Shown piece by piece: positions 57,597-64,000 of a DNA stretch of 64,000 nucleotides (its first letter is position 1; each line of letters begins with the position of its first letter). Both the position numbers and the translations under genes were made by a program. Source of the DNA: UBA2966 sp965242505 (GTDB taxonomy: Bacteria > Pseudomonadota > Alphaproteobacteria > UBA2966); contig OZ251449.1 of assembly GCA_965242505.1 (NCBI GenBank), forward strand, positions 3,224,001 to 3,288,000, read 5' to 3'. A model generated the notes under the pieces. That model had not been told where the DNA came from and ran no database searches. It saw nothing but the letters and a program-made list of their open reading frames with translations.

Positions 57597-58376
57597 TCAG
57601 CGGCGCTCCAGCATCGTCTTCTTGATTTCGGCGATGGCCTTGGCCGGATTGAGGTTCTTGGGGCAGGCCTTCGTACAGTTCATGATCGTGTGGCAGCGGT
57701 AGAGCCGGAAAGGATCCTCCAGGGCGTCGAGACGTTCGCCGGCGGCCTCGTCGCGCGAATCGGCGATCCATCTGTACGCCTGCAACAGCGCGGCGGGGCC
57801 GAGATAGCGTTCGCCGTTCCACCAATAGCTCGGACAGCTCGTCGAGCAGCAGGCGCAAAGCACGCATTCCCACAGCCCGTCCAGTTCGGCGCGATCTTCC
57901 CTGGACTGAAGCCGTTCCCGACCCGCCGGCGGCGGGCCGTCGGCCCGGAGCCACGGCGTGACGGAGGCGTACTGGGCATAGAACGTGGACATGTCGCCCA
58001 CCAGATCCTTGACGACGGGCAGATGCGGCAACGGATAGACGCGGACGTCTCCCTTCACCTCCGCGGTCGCCCTGGTGCAGGCGAGCGTGTTGACGCCGTC
58101 GATGTTCATGGCGCAGCTGCCGCAAACCCCTTCCCGGCACGAGCGGCGGAACGTCAACGTCGGGTCGATCTCGTTCTTGATCATGATGAGGGCGTCGAGG
58201 ACCATCGGACCGCAGCGGTCGAGGTCGATGACGAACGCGTCGATCGTCGGGTTGCCGCCGTCGTCCGGATTCCAGCGATAGATCCTGAAGGTCCTGGACC
58301 GGGACGCGCCGGCGGCGGAATCCGTCGTCTTGCCCGTGCCGATCCTGGAATTGGCGGGCAGCGTGAACCCGGCCAT
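57597..58376 (-). CDS. sdhB: Succinate dehydrogenase iron-sulfur subunit
   Basis: The electron-transfer subunit of complex II, 259 residues. The [2Fe-2S] cluster is bound by SCREGVCGSCAMNIDG near residues 78-93, the [4Fe-4S] cluster by CVLCACCSTSCPSYWW near 167-182, and the third cluster by CHTIMNCTKACPKNLNP near 227. Last gene of sdhCDAB, 58 bases after sdhA. Confidence 0.95.
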   Translation of the reverse strand: MAGFTLPANSRIGTGKTTDSAAGASRSRTFRIYRWNPDDGGNPTIDAFVIDLDRCGPMVLDALIMIKNEIDPTLTFRRSCREGVCGSCAMNIDGVNTLACTRATAEVKGDVRVYPLPHLPVVKDLVGDMSTFYAQYASVTPWLRADGPPPAGRERLQSREDRAELDGLWECVLCACCSTSCPSYWWNGERYLGPAALLQAYRWIADSRDEAAGERLDALEDPFRLYRCHTIMNCTKACPKNLNPAKAIAEIKKTMLERR

Positions 58377-58434
58377 GGCGTCCTCCGATTGCCGTTACAG
58401 GTCTTGCGCGTTCACCCGTGCGCCCGGCGGCCGT

Positions 58435-60225
58435 TCAGTAGACCCGGGCCTCGGGCGGGAAGTACTGCGCGTCGTCGCTCAGGGCGCGCGCGCGCACGGG
58501 CCGGTAGCCGAGCGTCACGCCATACGAGTCGTCCAACCAGCTCAAGGTGTGTTTCATCCATTCGTCGTCGTCGCGGTCGGGATGGTCCTCCCGCGCGTGG
58601 GCGCCGCGGCTTTCCCGGCGGTTCGCCGCCGAGTGAAGCGTCACTACGGCCTGCTGCATCAGGTTCTCCAGCTCCAGCGTCTCGACCAGATCCGAATTCC
58701 AGACCATGGAGCGGTCGCTCACGCCGATGTCGTCCATGGAGTCCACGACGTCGGCGATGAGCCTTACGCCCTCGTCGAGGATCTCGCCGCTGCGGAACAC
58801 GGCGCAATTGCTCTGCATCACGCGCTGCATGTTCAGGCGGATCCGCGCCGTGGGCGCGCCGCCCTTCGCGTGTCGATACCTGTCCAGTCGTTCGAGCGCG
58901 CGGTCGGCCGCGCCGTCGGCCAACGTCTTGTGCGGCGACCCCGGCCTGACGTTTTCCGCCGCCTTGAGCGCCGCGGCCCGGCCGAACACGACGATATCGA
59001 GCAACGAATTGGAACCCAGACGGTTGGCGCCGTGGACCGACACGCAGGCCGCCTCTCCGATCGCCATCAGACCGGGAACGACGGAGTCGGGGTCGCCGTC
59101 CTTCAGGGTCACGACCTCGCCGTGGAAGTTGGTCGGAATGCCGCCCATGTTGTAGTGGACCGTGGGCAGGACGGGGATCGGCTCCCTGGCGACGTCGACG
59201 CCGGCGAATATGCGGGCGCTCTCGGAGATGCCGGGCAAACGCTCTTCCAGGACGTCCGGGTCGAGATGATCGAGATGAAGGAAGATGTGATCCCGGTCGA
59301 CGCCGACGCCGCGGCCCTCGCGGATCTCGATCGTCATGGCGCGGCTGACCACGTCGCGGGACGCCAGGTCCTTCGCGGACGGGGCGTAGCGCTCCATGAA
59401 ACGCTCGTTCTCGGAATTCACGAGATAGGCGCCTTCGCCGCGGGCTCCTTCCGTTATCAGGCAACCGGCGCCGTAGATGCCCGTCGGGTGGAACTGAACG
59501 AACTCCATGTCCTGCAACGGCAGCCCGGCCCGCAGCGCCATGGCGCTCCCGTCCCCCGTGCAGGTGTGCGCCGAGGTGCAGGAGAAATAGGCGCGGCCGT
59601 AGCCGCCCGTCGCCAGCACGACGACGTGAGCGCGGAAAACGTGGATGGAGCCGTCGTCCAGGTTCCAGCACACGACGCCGCGGCACGCGCCGTCGTCGTC
59701 CATGATCAGGTCGATCGCGAAATACTCGACGAAGAACTCCGCGTTGCGCCGCAGGGACTGCTGATACAGCGTATGGAGGATGGCGTGGCCGGTCCGGTCG
59801 GCCGCCGCGCACGTGCGTTGCGCGATACCCTCTCCGTAGCGGGTCGTCATGCCGCCGAAGGCCCGCTGATAGATCTTGCCCTCCGGCGTGCGCGAGAACG
59901 GCACGCCGAAATGCTCCAGCTCGATGACCGCCGCCGGCCCTTCGCGGCACATGTACTCGATCGCGTCCTGATCGCCGAGCCAGTCCGATCCCTTGACGGT
60001 GTCGAACATGTGCCAGCGCCAGTCGTCCTCCCCCATGTTGCCGAGCGCGGCCGACATGCCGCCCTGCGCGGCGACGGTATGGCTGCGGGTGGGGAACACC
60101 TTGGTGATGCAGGCCGTCTTCAGCCCCGCGTGCGCCATGCCGAGCGCCGAGCGCAGGCCCGCGCCTCCGGCGCCGACGATCACGGCGTCGTAGCAGTGGT
60201 CCTGGACGTCGTAGGCCCCGGCCAT
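58435..60225 (-). CDS. sdhA: Succinate dehydrogenase flavoprotein subunit
   Basis: The catalytic subunit of complex II, 596 residues, oxidising succinate to fumarate. FAD-binding GAGGAGLRSALGM opens the protein, the flavin-linking histidine is in TRSHTVAAQGG near residue 46, and substrate-site motifs are QFHPTGIYGAGCLITEGARG and HGANRLGSNSLLD. It starts four bases after sdhD. Confidence 0.96.
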   Translation of the reverse strand: MAGAYDVQDHCYDAVIVGAGGAGLRSALGMAHAGLKTACITKVFPTRSHTVAAQGGMSAALGNMGEDDWRWHMFDTVKGSDWLGDQDAIEYMCREGPAAVIELEHFGVPFSRTPEGKIYQRAFGGMTTRYGEGIAQRTCAAADRTGHAILHTLYQQSLRRNAEFFVEYFAIDLIMDDDGACRGVVCWNLDDGSIHVFRAHVVVLATGGYGRAYFSCTSAHTCTGDGSAMALRAGLPLQDMEFVQFHPTGIYGAGCLITEGARGEGAYLVNSENERFMERYAPSAKDLASRDVVSRAMTIEIREGRGVGVDRDHIFLHLDHLDPDVLEERLPGISESARIFAGVDVAREPIPVLPTVHYNMGGIPTNFHGEVVTLKDGDPDSVVPGLMAIGEAACVSVHGANRLGSNSLLDIVVFGRAAALKAAENVRPGSPHKTLADGAADRALERLDRYRHAKGGAPTARIRLNMQRVMQSNCAVFRSGEILDEGVRLIADVVDSMDDIGVSDRSMVWNSDLVETLELENLMQQAVVTLHSAANRRESRGAHAREDHPDRDDDEWMKHTLSWLDDSYGVTLGYRPVRARALSDDAQYFPPEARVY

Positions 60226-60229
60226 GCCC

Positions 60230-60610
60230 CTACCCCCCGAGCGCCACCTTGACGACGGCGAACGCGCAGGCCGCGCCGAGCGTCACGCACGCGAAACCGT
60301 TGAGCGCGAGCAGGGCGACGTTCCAGCCCCGCCCGCGGACGTAATCCTCGATCACCACCTGCAAGCCCAGTTTCATGTGGAGGAAGGCCGCGACGACGAG
60401 CAGCAGCATCGCGATCGCCCGTCCCGGCGCCGACAGCCAGGAGGCGAACGCGGCGTGGTCGGCCCCGATGAGGCCGATGAGCGAGACGCAGAACCAGACG
60501 GTCAACGGAATCAGGGCGAGGGCCGTCAGGCGCTGGACCCACCAGTGGTCGACGCCGTGTTGCGCGCTTCCCAAGCCCCGCGCCCGGCCGGCGGGCGTAC
60601 GACGGCTCAC
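60230..60610 (-). CDS. sdhD: Succinate dehydrogenase membrane anchor subunit
   Basis: A 126-residue membrane anchor with three helices that helps bind heme b and ubiquinone. The conserved SAQHGVDHWWVQRLTALAL is near residue 15 and FLHMKLGLQVVIEDYV near 82. The GTG start at 60610 overlaps the sdhC stop as GTGA. Confidence 0.93.
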   Translation of the reverse strand: MSRRTPAGRARGLGSAQHGVDHWWVQRLTALALIPLTVWFCVSLIGLIGADHAAFASWLSAPGRAIAMLLLVVAAFLHMKLGLQVVIEDYVRGRGWNVALLALNGFACVTLGAACAFAVVKVALGG

Positions 60611-61002
60611 GGGCCGCCTCCGACCGCATGGCCCGCGATCCAGCTGGCGGCCGTGAGCCCCAGGGACGCGGCGACCACCAGCCAGCCGGAGGCGTACACG
60701 GTCCTGAGCTCGAACCCCCAGCCCGCGTCCCAGAACAGATGCCGGATGCCGTTGCAGAGGTGGTAGAACAGCGAAAACGTGAACCCGAACAGCAGGAGAC
60801 GGCCCAACCACGACGCCATGAAGGCCCGGACCGTCTCGAACTGGCCGGGCCCATGGGCGGCCGCCAGGAGCCACCAGGCGAGCAACAACGCGCCCGCCCC
60901 CAGCGCCACGCCCGTGACGCGATGCAGAATGGAGAGAACCGACGTGAGCTGCGGCTTGTAGACCTGTATATGCGGGGAAAGCGGCCGTTCGACCTGGGCC
61001 AT
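60607..61002 (-). CDS. sdhC: Succinate dehydrogenase cytochrome b556 subunit
   Basis: A 131-residue membrane subunit that binds heme b and ubiquinone. It begins MAQVERPLSPHIQVYKPQ with LHRVTGVALG, the family signature, and the heme-ligand region is FYHLCNGIRHLFWD. The start at 61002 matches the family; upstream frame residues are not family-like. First gene of sdhCDAB. Confidence 0.94.
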   Translation of the reverse strand: MAQVERPLSPHIQVYKPQLTSVLSILHRVTGVALGAGALLLAWWLLAAAHGPGQFETVRAFMASWLGRLLLFGFTFSLFYHLCNGIRHLFWDAGWGFELRTVYASGWLVVAASLGLTAASWIAGHAVGGGP

Positions 61003-61097
61003 GGTTGCGTGTCTCCGCGTGCTCCGGAAGGCGCGGCGTCGCCTCTCGGCGGCCGGATTTAAGCCCCGGTCGGCGCGCAAGTCAACGCGCCGTCCTC

Positions 61098-61205
61098 GTT
61101 CACTGCATATGAGACACTGAGCGAGTCGTCGAGAACGGCGCGGCGTTGCGGGACCGCGGTCCACCCCCCTCCCGACCTCCCCCCTGTTATGGGGGAGGAG
61201 TATCA
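61098..61205 (+). repeat. MITE-like element, copy 10 (left half)
   Basis: It starts GTTCACTGCATATGAGACAC, as in copies 4 and 6, and keeps only the first palindrome (CTCCCCCCTGTTATGGGGGAG). It stops about 20 bases before the asd stop codon. It separates asd from the sdh operon, which lies 100 bases further on the same strand. Confidence 0.8.
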
Positions 61206-61224
61206 GGGGACGGGCTCCGTCCGG

Positions 61225-62274
61225 TCAGGCGGAACCGGCCGCCGCCCTCGGCGCCGTCCCGGACAGGTATCGGTTGACGAGGACTTCCGCGATCTGCACC
61301 GAATTGAGCGCCGCGCCCTTCCGCAGGTTGTCGGCGACCACCCAGATGTCGAGACCGTTCTCGATGGTCGGGTCCTCGCGTATGCGGCTCACGTACGTCG
61401 CGTACTCGCCGGTCGCCTCGACGGGCGTGACGTAGCCGCCGTCATCCCGCCGGTCGACGACCATGAGGCCCGGCGCCTCGCGGAGAATCGCGCGGGCCCG
61501 CCGCGCCGTGATCGGGTTCTCGAACTCGACGTTCACGGCCTCGGAATGGCCGACGAAAACCGGCACCCGGACGCAGGTCGCCGATACCCTGATCTTCGGA
61601 TCGAGGATCTTCTTGGTCTCGGCGACCATCTTCCATTCTTCGCGCGTGGACCCGTCGTCCATGAAATCGTCGATGTGGGGGATGACGTTGAAGGCGATCT
61701 GCTTGGTGAACTCCTTCGGTTCGAGAGGGTCGTTGACGTAAATCGCCTTGGTTTGCTCGAACAGCTCGTCCATCGCTGCGTTGCCGGCGCCCGAGACCGA
61801 CTGGTAGGTCGCCACCACGACCCGCCTGATCGTCGCCTCGTCGTGCAGGGGTTTGAGCGCGACGGCCAACTGGATCGTCGAACAGTTGGGGTTGGCGATG
61901 ATGTTTCGCTTGCCGTATCCCGCGACGGCTCCGGCGTTCACCTCCGGGACGACCAACGGAACGTCCGGGTCCATCCGGAACCGCGACGTGTTGTCGATGA
62001 CGACGCAGCCGGCCTTGGCGGCGCGCGGCGCGTGGACCGCGGAAACCTGCGCGCCGGGCGAAAACAGGGCGATGTCGAAACCGGCGAAGTCGAAGCGTTC
62101 GAGGTCCTGGACCTTCAGGACGTCGTCTTCCCCGAAGGAAACCTCGCGGCCCGCGGAGCGTCCCGAAGCGACCGCCGCCGCCTCGTCTATCGGAAACTCG
62201 CGCTCGGAGAGGATCTGGAGCATCTCGCGACCGACGTTCCCGGTCGCGCCCACGACAGCGACTTTGTATCCCAT
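61225..62274 (-). CDS. asd: Aspartate-semialdehyde dehydrogenase
   Basis: A 349-residue enzyme that reduces aspartyl phosphate to aspartate semialdehyde, feeding lysine, threonine and methionine synthesis. The cofactor motif is GATGNVGREML at residue 9, the catalytic cysteine is in NPNCSTIQL near 133, and the histidine region is VPVFVGHSEAVN near 246. It is 51 bases downstream of leuB. Confidence 0.95.
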   Translation of the reverse strand: MGYKVAVVGATGNVGREMLQILSEREFPIDEAAAVASGRSAGREVSFGEDDVLKVQDLERFDFAGFDIALFSPGAQVSAVHAPRAAKAGCVVIDNTSRFRMDPDVPLVVPEVNAGAVAGYGKRNIIANPNCSTIQLAVALKPLHDEATIRRVVVATYQSVSGAGNAAMDELFEQTKAIYVNDPLEPKEFTKQIAFNVIPHIDDFMDDGSTREEWKMVAETKKILDPKIRVSATCVRVPVFVGHSEAVNVEFENPITARRARAILREAPGLMVVDRRDDGGYVTPVEATGEYATYVSRIREDPTIENGLDIWVVADNLRKGAALNSVQIAEVLVNRYLSGTAPRAAAGSA

Positions 62275-62325
62275 ATTCGAGCTCCCGCGCGGTCGCGGCG
62301 GCAGCGCCGCGAACGCGTTCCAACC

Positions 62326-63438
62326 TCAGCCGCCGACCTTGTCGAGTTCCCGGATCAGCGCATCGCCCATGGCGCTCGTCGAAACCCTGGTCTTCCCCGG
62401 TTGCATGATGTCGGCCGTCCGCAGGCCGTCCGACAGGACGTTCGACACCGCCGTATCGACGAGGTCGGCCTCGCTTCCGAGATCGAACGAGTAACGCAGC
62501 ATCATTCCGAGGCTGAGGACGCAGGCCAGCGGATTCGCCAGCCCCCGGCCCGCGATATCGGGCGCGCTGCCGTGGACCGGTTCGTAGAGGGCGCGCCGCC
62601 GCCCCGTTCCGTCCGCGGCGCCCAGGGAAGCGCTCGGCAACATGCCGAGCGACCCCGTGAGCATGGCCGCCTCGTCCGAGAGGATGTCGCCGAAGAGGTT
62701 GTCCGTGACGATGACGTCGAACTGCCCGGGATCGCGAACCAGTTGCATCGCCGCGTTGTCGGCGTACATGTGCGTGAGCTCGATGTCCGGATACTCCTCG
62801 TCGCGGACGCGCTGCGTCTCCTCGCGCCAGAGGATGCCGGACTCCATCACGTTGGCCTTTTCGGCGGAGCACACGCGCCCTTGCCGTTTGCGGGCGAGCT
62901 CGAAGCCGACGCGCGCCACGCGCGCGATCTCGGGCGTCGTGTAGACTTGGGTGTTGACGCCGCGCCGGACGCCGTCCTCCAGCGTCTCGATGCCCCGCGG
63001 CTCGCCGAAGTAGATGCCTCCGGTCAGCTCGCGGACGATCATGATGTCGAGGCCCGCCACGATCTCCGGCTTGAGGGTCGAAGCCTCCGCGAGGGCGTCG
63101 AAGACGATGGCCGGCCGCAGGTTGGCGAACAGGTCCATCTCCTTGCGCAGCCGCAGGAGGCCCCGTTCCGGCTTCAGGGAGAAGTCCAGACGTTCCCACT
63201 TCGGCCCGCCCACCGCACCGAACAGCACGGCGTCGGCGTTCATGGCCGCCTCCATCGTGTCGTCCGTCAGCGGCGCGCCGTGCGCGTCGTACGACGCGCC
63301 GCCCGCGAGCCCTTCCGTGACGTCGAAGCTCAGGGCGCGGTTGGATTCCAGCCATTCCAGGATACGGCGCGCTTCCGCCATGACCTCGGGGCCGATTCCG
63401 TCTCCCGGCAGCAACAGGACTTTCCCGTTCGACGCCAT
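62326..63438 (-). CDS. leuB: 3-Isopropylmalate dehydrogenase
   Basis: A 370-residue NAD-dependent enzyme oxidising and decarboxylating 3-isopropylmalate in leucine synthesis. Motifs are LLLPGDGIGPEVMAE at the start, the ELTGGIYFGEPRG loop near residue 137, and the metal-binding TDNLFGDILSDEAAMLTGS near 245. It is 37 bases after leuD. Confidence 0.96.
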   Translation of the reverse strand: MASNGKVLLLPGDGIGPEVMAEARRILEWLESNRALSFDVTEGLAGGASYDAHGAPLTDDTMEAAMNADAVLFGAVGGPKWERLDFSLKPERGLLRLRKEMDLFANLRPAIVFDALAEASTLKPEIVAGLDIMIVRELTGGIYFGEPRGIETLEDGVRRGVNTQVYTTPEIARVARVGFELARKRQGRVCSAEKANVMESGILWREETQRVRDEEYPDIELTHMYADNAAMQLVRDPGQFDVIVTDNLFGDILSDEAAMLTGSLGMLPSASLGAADGTGRRRALYEPVHGSAPDIAGRGLANPLACVLSLGMMLRYSFDLGSEADLVDTAVSNVLSDGLRTADIMQPGKTRVSTSAMGDALIRELDKVGG

Positions 63439-63475
63439 GAACGCTCCGTCGTCTCGCAGGACGCCGACCGGGGCG

Positions 63476-64000
63476 TCAGCCGCCGGTCGCGGCGTAGAGC
63501 CACGGCTGGCCGGCGCGCTGGGATTCTTCGAAGTCGTCGATCGATCCGGCTTTCCGCATCGTCAGGCCGATGTCGTCGAGGCCGTTCAGCAGACAATGCC
63601 TGCGGAAAGAATCGATTTCGAACGAAACGGCGCCGCCGTCCGGATCCGAGACTTCCTGCGCCTCCAGGTCGATCGAAAACGTCGCGTCGGCACCGCGCTC
63701 GGCGACCTTCATCAGCCGGGCGACGGCATCCTTCGGCAGCGCGACGGGCAGCAGGCCGTTCTTGAAGCAGTTGTTGTAGAAGATGTCCGCGAAACTCGGC
63801 GCGATCACGCAGCGAATTCCGAAATCCGCGAGGGCCCACGGCGCGTGTTCGCGGCTCGAGCCGCAGCCGAAGTTGTCGAACGCGATCAATATCCTCGCCT
63901 CGCGGTACGGCGCCTTGTTGAGCACGAACTCGGGACGTTCGCCGCCGGTCTCGTCGAAGCGCAGGTCGTTGAACAGATGAACCCCGAGTCCGGTCCGCTT
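63476..64000 (-). CDS. leuD: 3-Isopropylmalate dehydratase small subunit, 5'-truncated by the window
   Basis: The small (swivel) subunit of isopropylmalate isomerase, which works with LeuC in leucine synthesis. The signature FDNFGCGSSREHAPWAL is near visible residue 45 and SFADIFYNNCFKNGLLP near 70. The frame is open to the end of the window, giving 174 visible residues; about 25-30 N-terminal residues lie outside. The leuD-leuB-asd order is typical of alphaproteobacteria. Confidence 0.95.
   Translation of the reverse strand, partial: KRTGLGVHLFNDLRFDETGGERPEFVLNKAPYREARILIAFDNFGCGSSREHAPWALADFGIRCVIAPSFADIFYNNCFKNGLLPVALPKDAVARLMKVAERGADATFSIDLEAQEVSDPDGGAVSFEIDSFRRHCLLNGLDDIGLTMRKAGSIDDFEESQRAGQPWLYAATGG

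Overview
The window is very GC-rich chromosomal DNA, and its gene content points to an alphaproteobacterium, probably of the Rhodospirillales or a neighbouring order. The evidence is a class I lysyl-tRNA synthetase, Coq7, an sdhC-sdhD-sdhA-sdhB operon followed by zapE, leuD-leuB-asd in alphaproteobacterial order, a TIGR01459-type HAD hydrolase, and (2S)-methylsuccinyl-CoA dehydrogenase of the ethylmalonyl-CoA pathway. No rRNA, tRNA, CRISPR array, integrase or transposase gene was recognised.

Layout. 1-10.5 kb: the 3' end of an RND efflux pump, then acyl-CoA metabolism (acyl-CoA ligase, enoyl-CoA hydratase, acyl-CoA dehydrogenase) with a flavin oxidoreductase and a nickel superoxide dismutase, then tsaC and a GlcD-like FAD oxidoreductase. 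10.6-13.3 kb: molybdate importer modABC. 13.4-24.6 kb: an accessory island with a Fic protein, a DUF4258/HTH toxin-antitoxin-like pair, a two-gene methylase plus PLD-helicase restriction-like system, a dienelactone hydrolase, and a Panacea antitoxin paired with a small membrane protein. 24.9-34.7 kb: catabolism, with two Rieske oxygenase alpha subunits around one beta subunit, TauE/SafE exporters, a class II aldolase, an SDR, an iron alcohol dehydrogenase and a beta-hydroxyacid dehydrogenase; a truncated dcd remnant lies at 28.4 kb. 34.7-36.1 kb: a VapC toxin with a chimeric antitoxin and a lone DUF4258-like protein. 36.3-43.4 kb: mainly core genes (PEBP, mcd, gluQ, alkA-like, esterase), a Slam-like outer-membrane protein and the start of an HNH nuclease. 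44-46.2 kb: an AlbA/Schlafen-type ATP-binding gene between direct repeats. 46.2-53.7 kb: coq7, dsbB, a DedA-like protein, a PhyH oxygenase, a fused lysyl-tRNA synthetase, an aminotransferase and pyrD. 53.7-55.1 kb: an insert carrying HicB and a DUF6979-like gene, bracketed by copies of the pyrD 3' end. 55.2-64 kb: HAD hydrolase, zapE, the sdh operon, asd, leuB and leuD.

Two patterns run through the window. First, ten copies or fragments of one short GC-rich element, built on two G/C-run palindromes, sit between genes. The best copies have about 16-bp terminal inverted repeats and four copies begin exactly at a stop codon, so the element looks like a MITE that can also act as a bidirectional terminator. 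Second, accessory genes are repeatedly bracketed by duplicated gene 3' ends: the Fic gene, the AlbA-type gene and the insert next to pyrD all show this, and the truncated dcd remnant also ends at a gene 3' end. This suggests a shared insertion or recombination mode that uses gene 3' termini.

The strongest single novelty candidate is the 799-codon gene at 49187-51586, which joins a domain of unknown function to an otherwise complete class I lysyl-tRNA synthetase in one uninterrupted frame.
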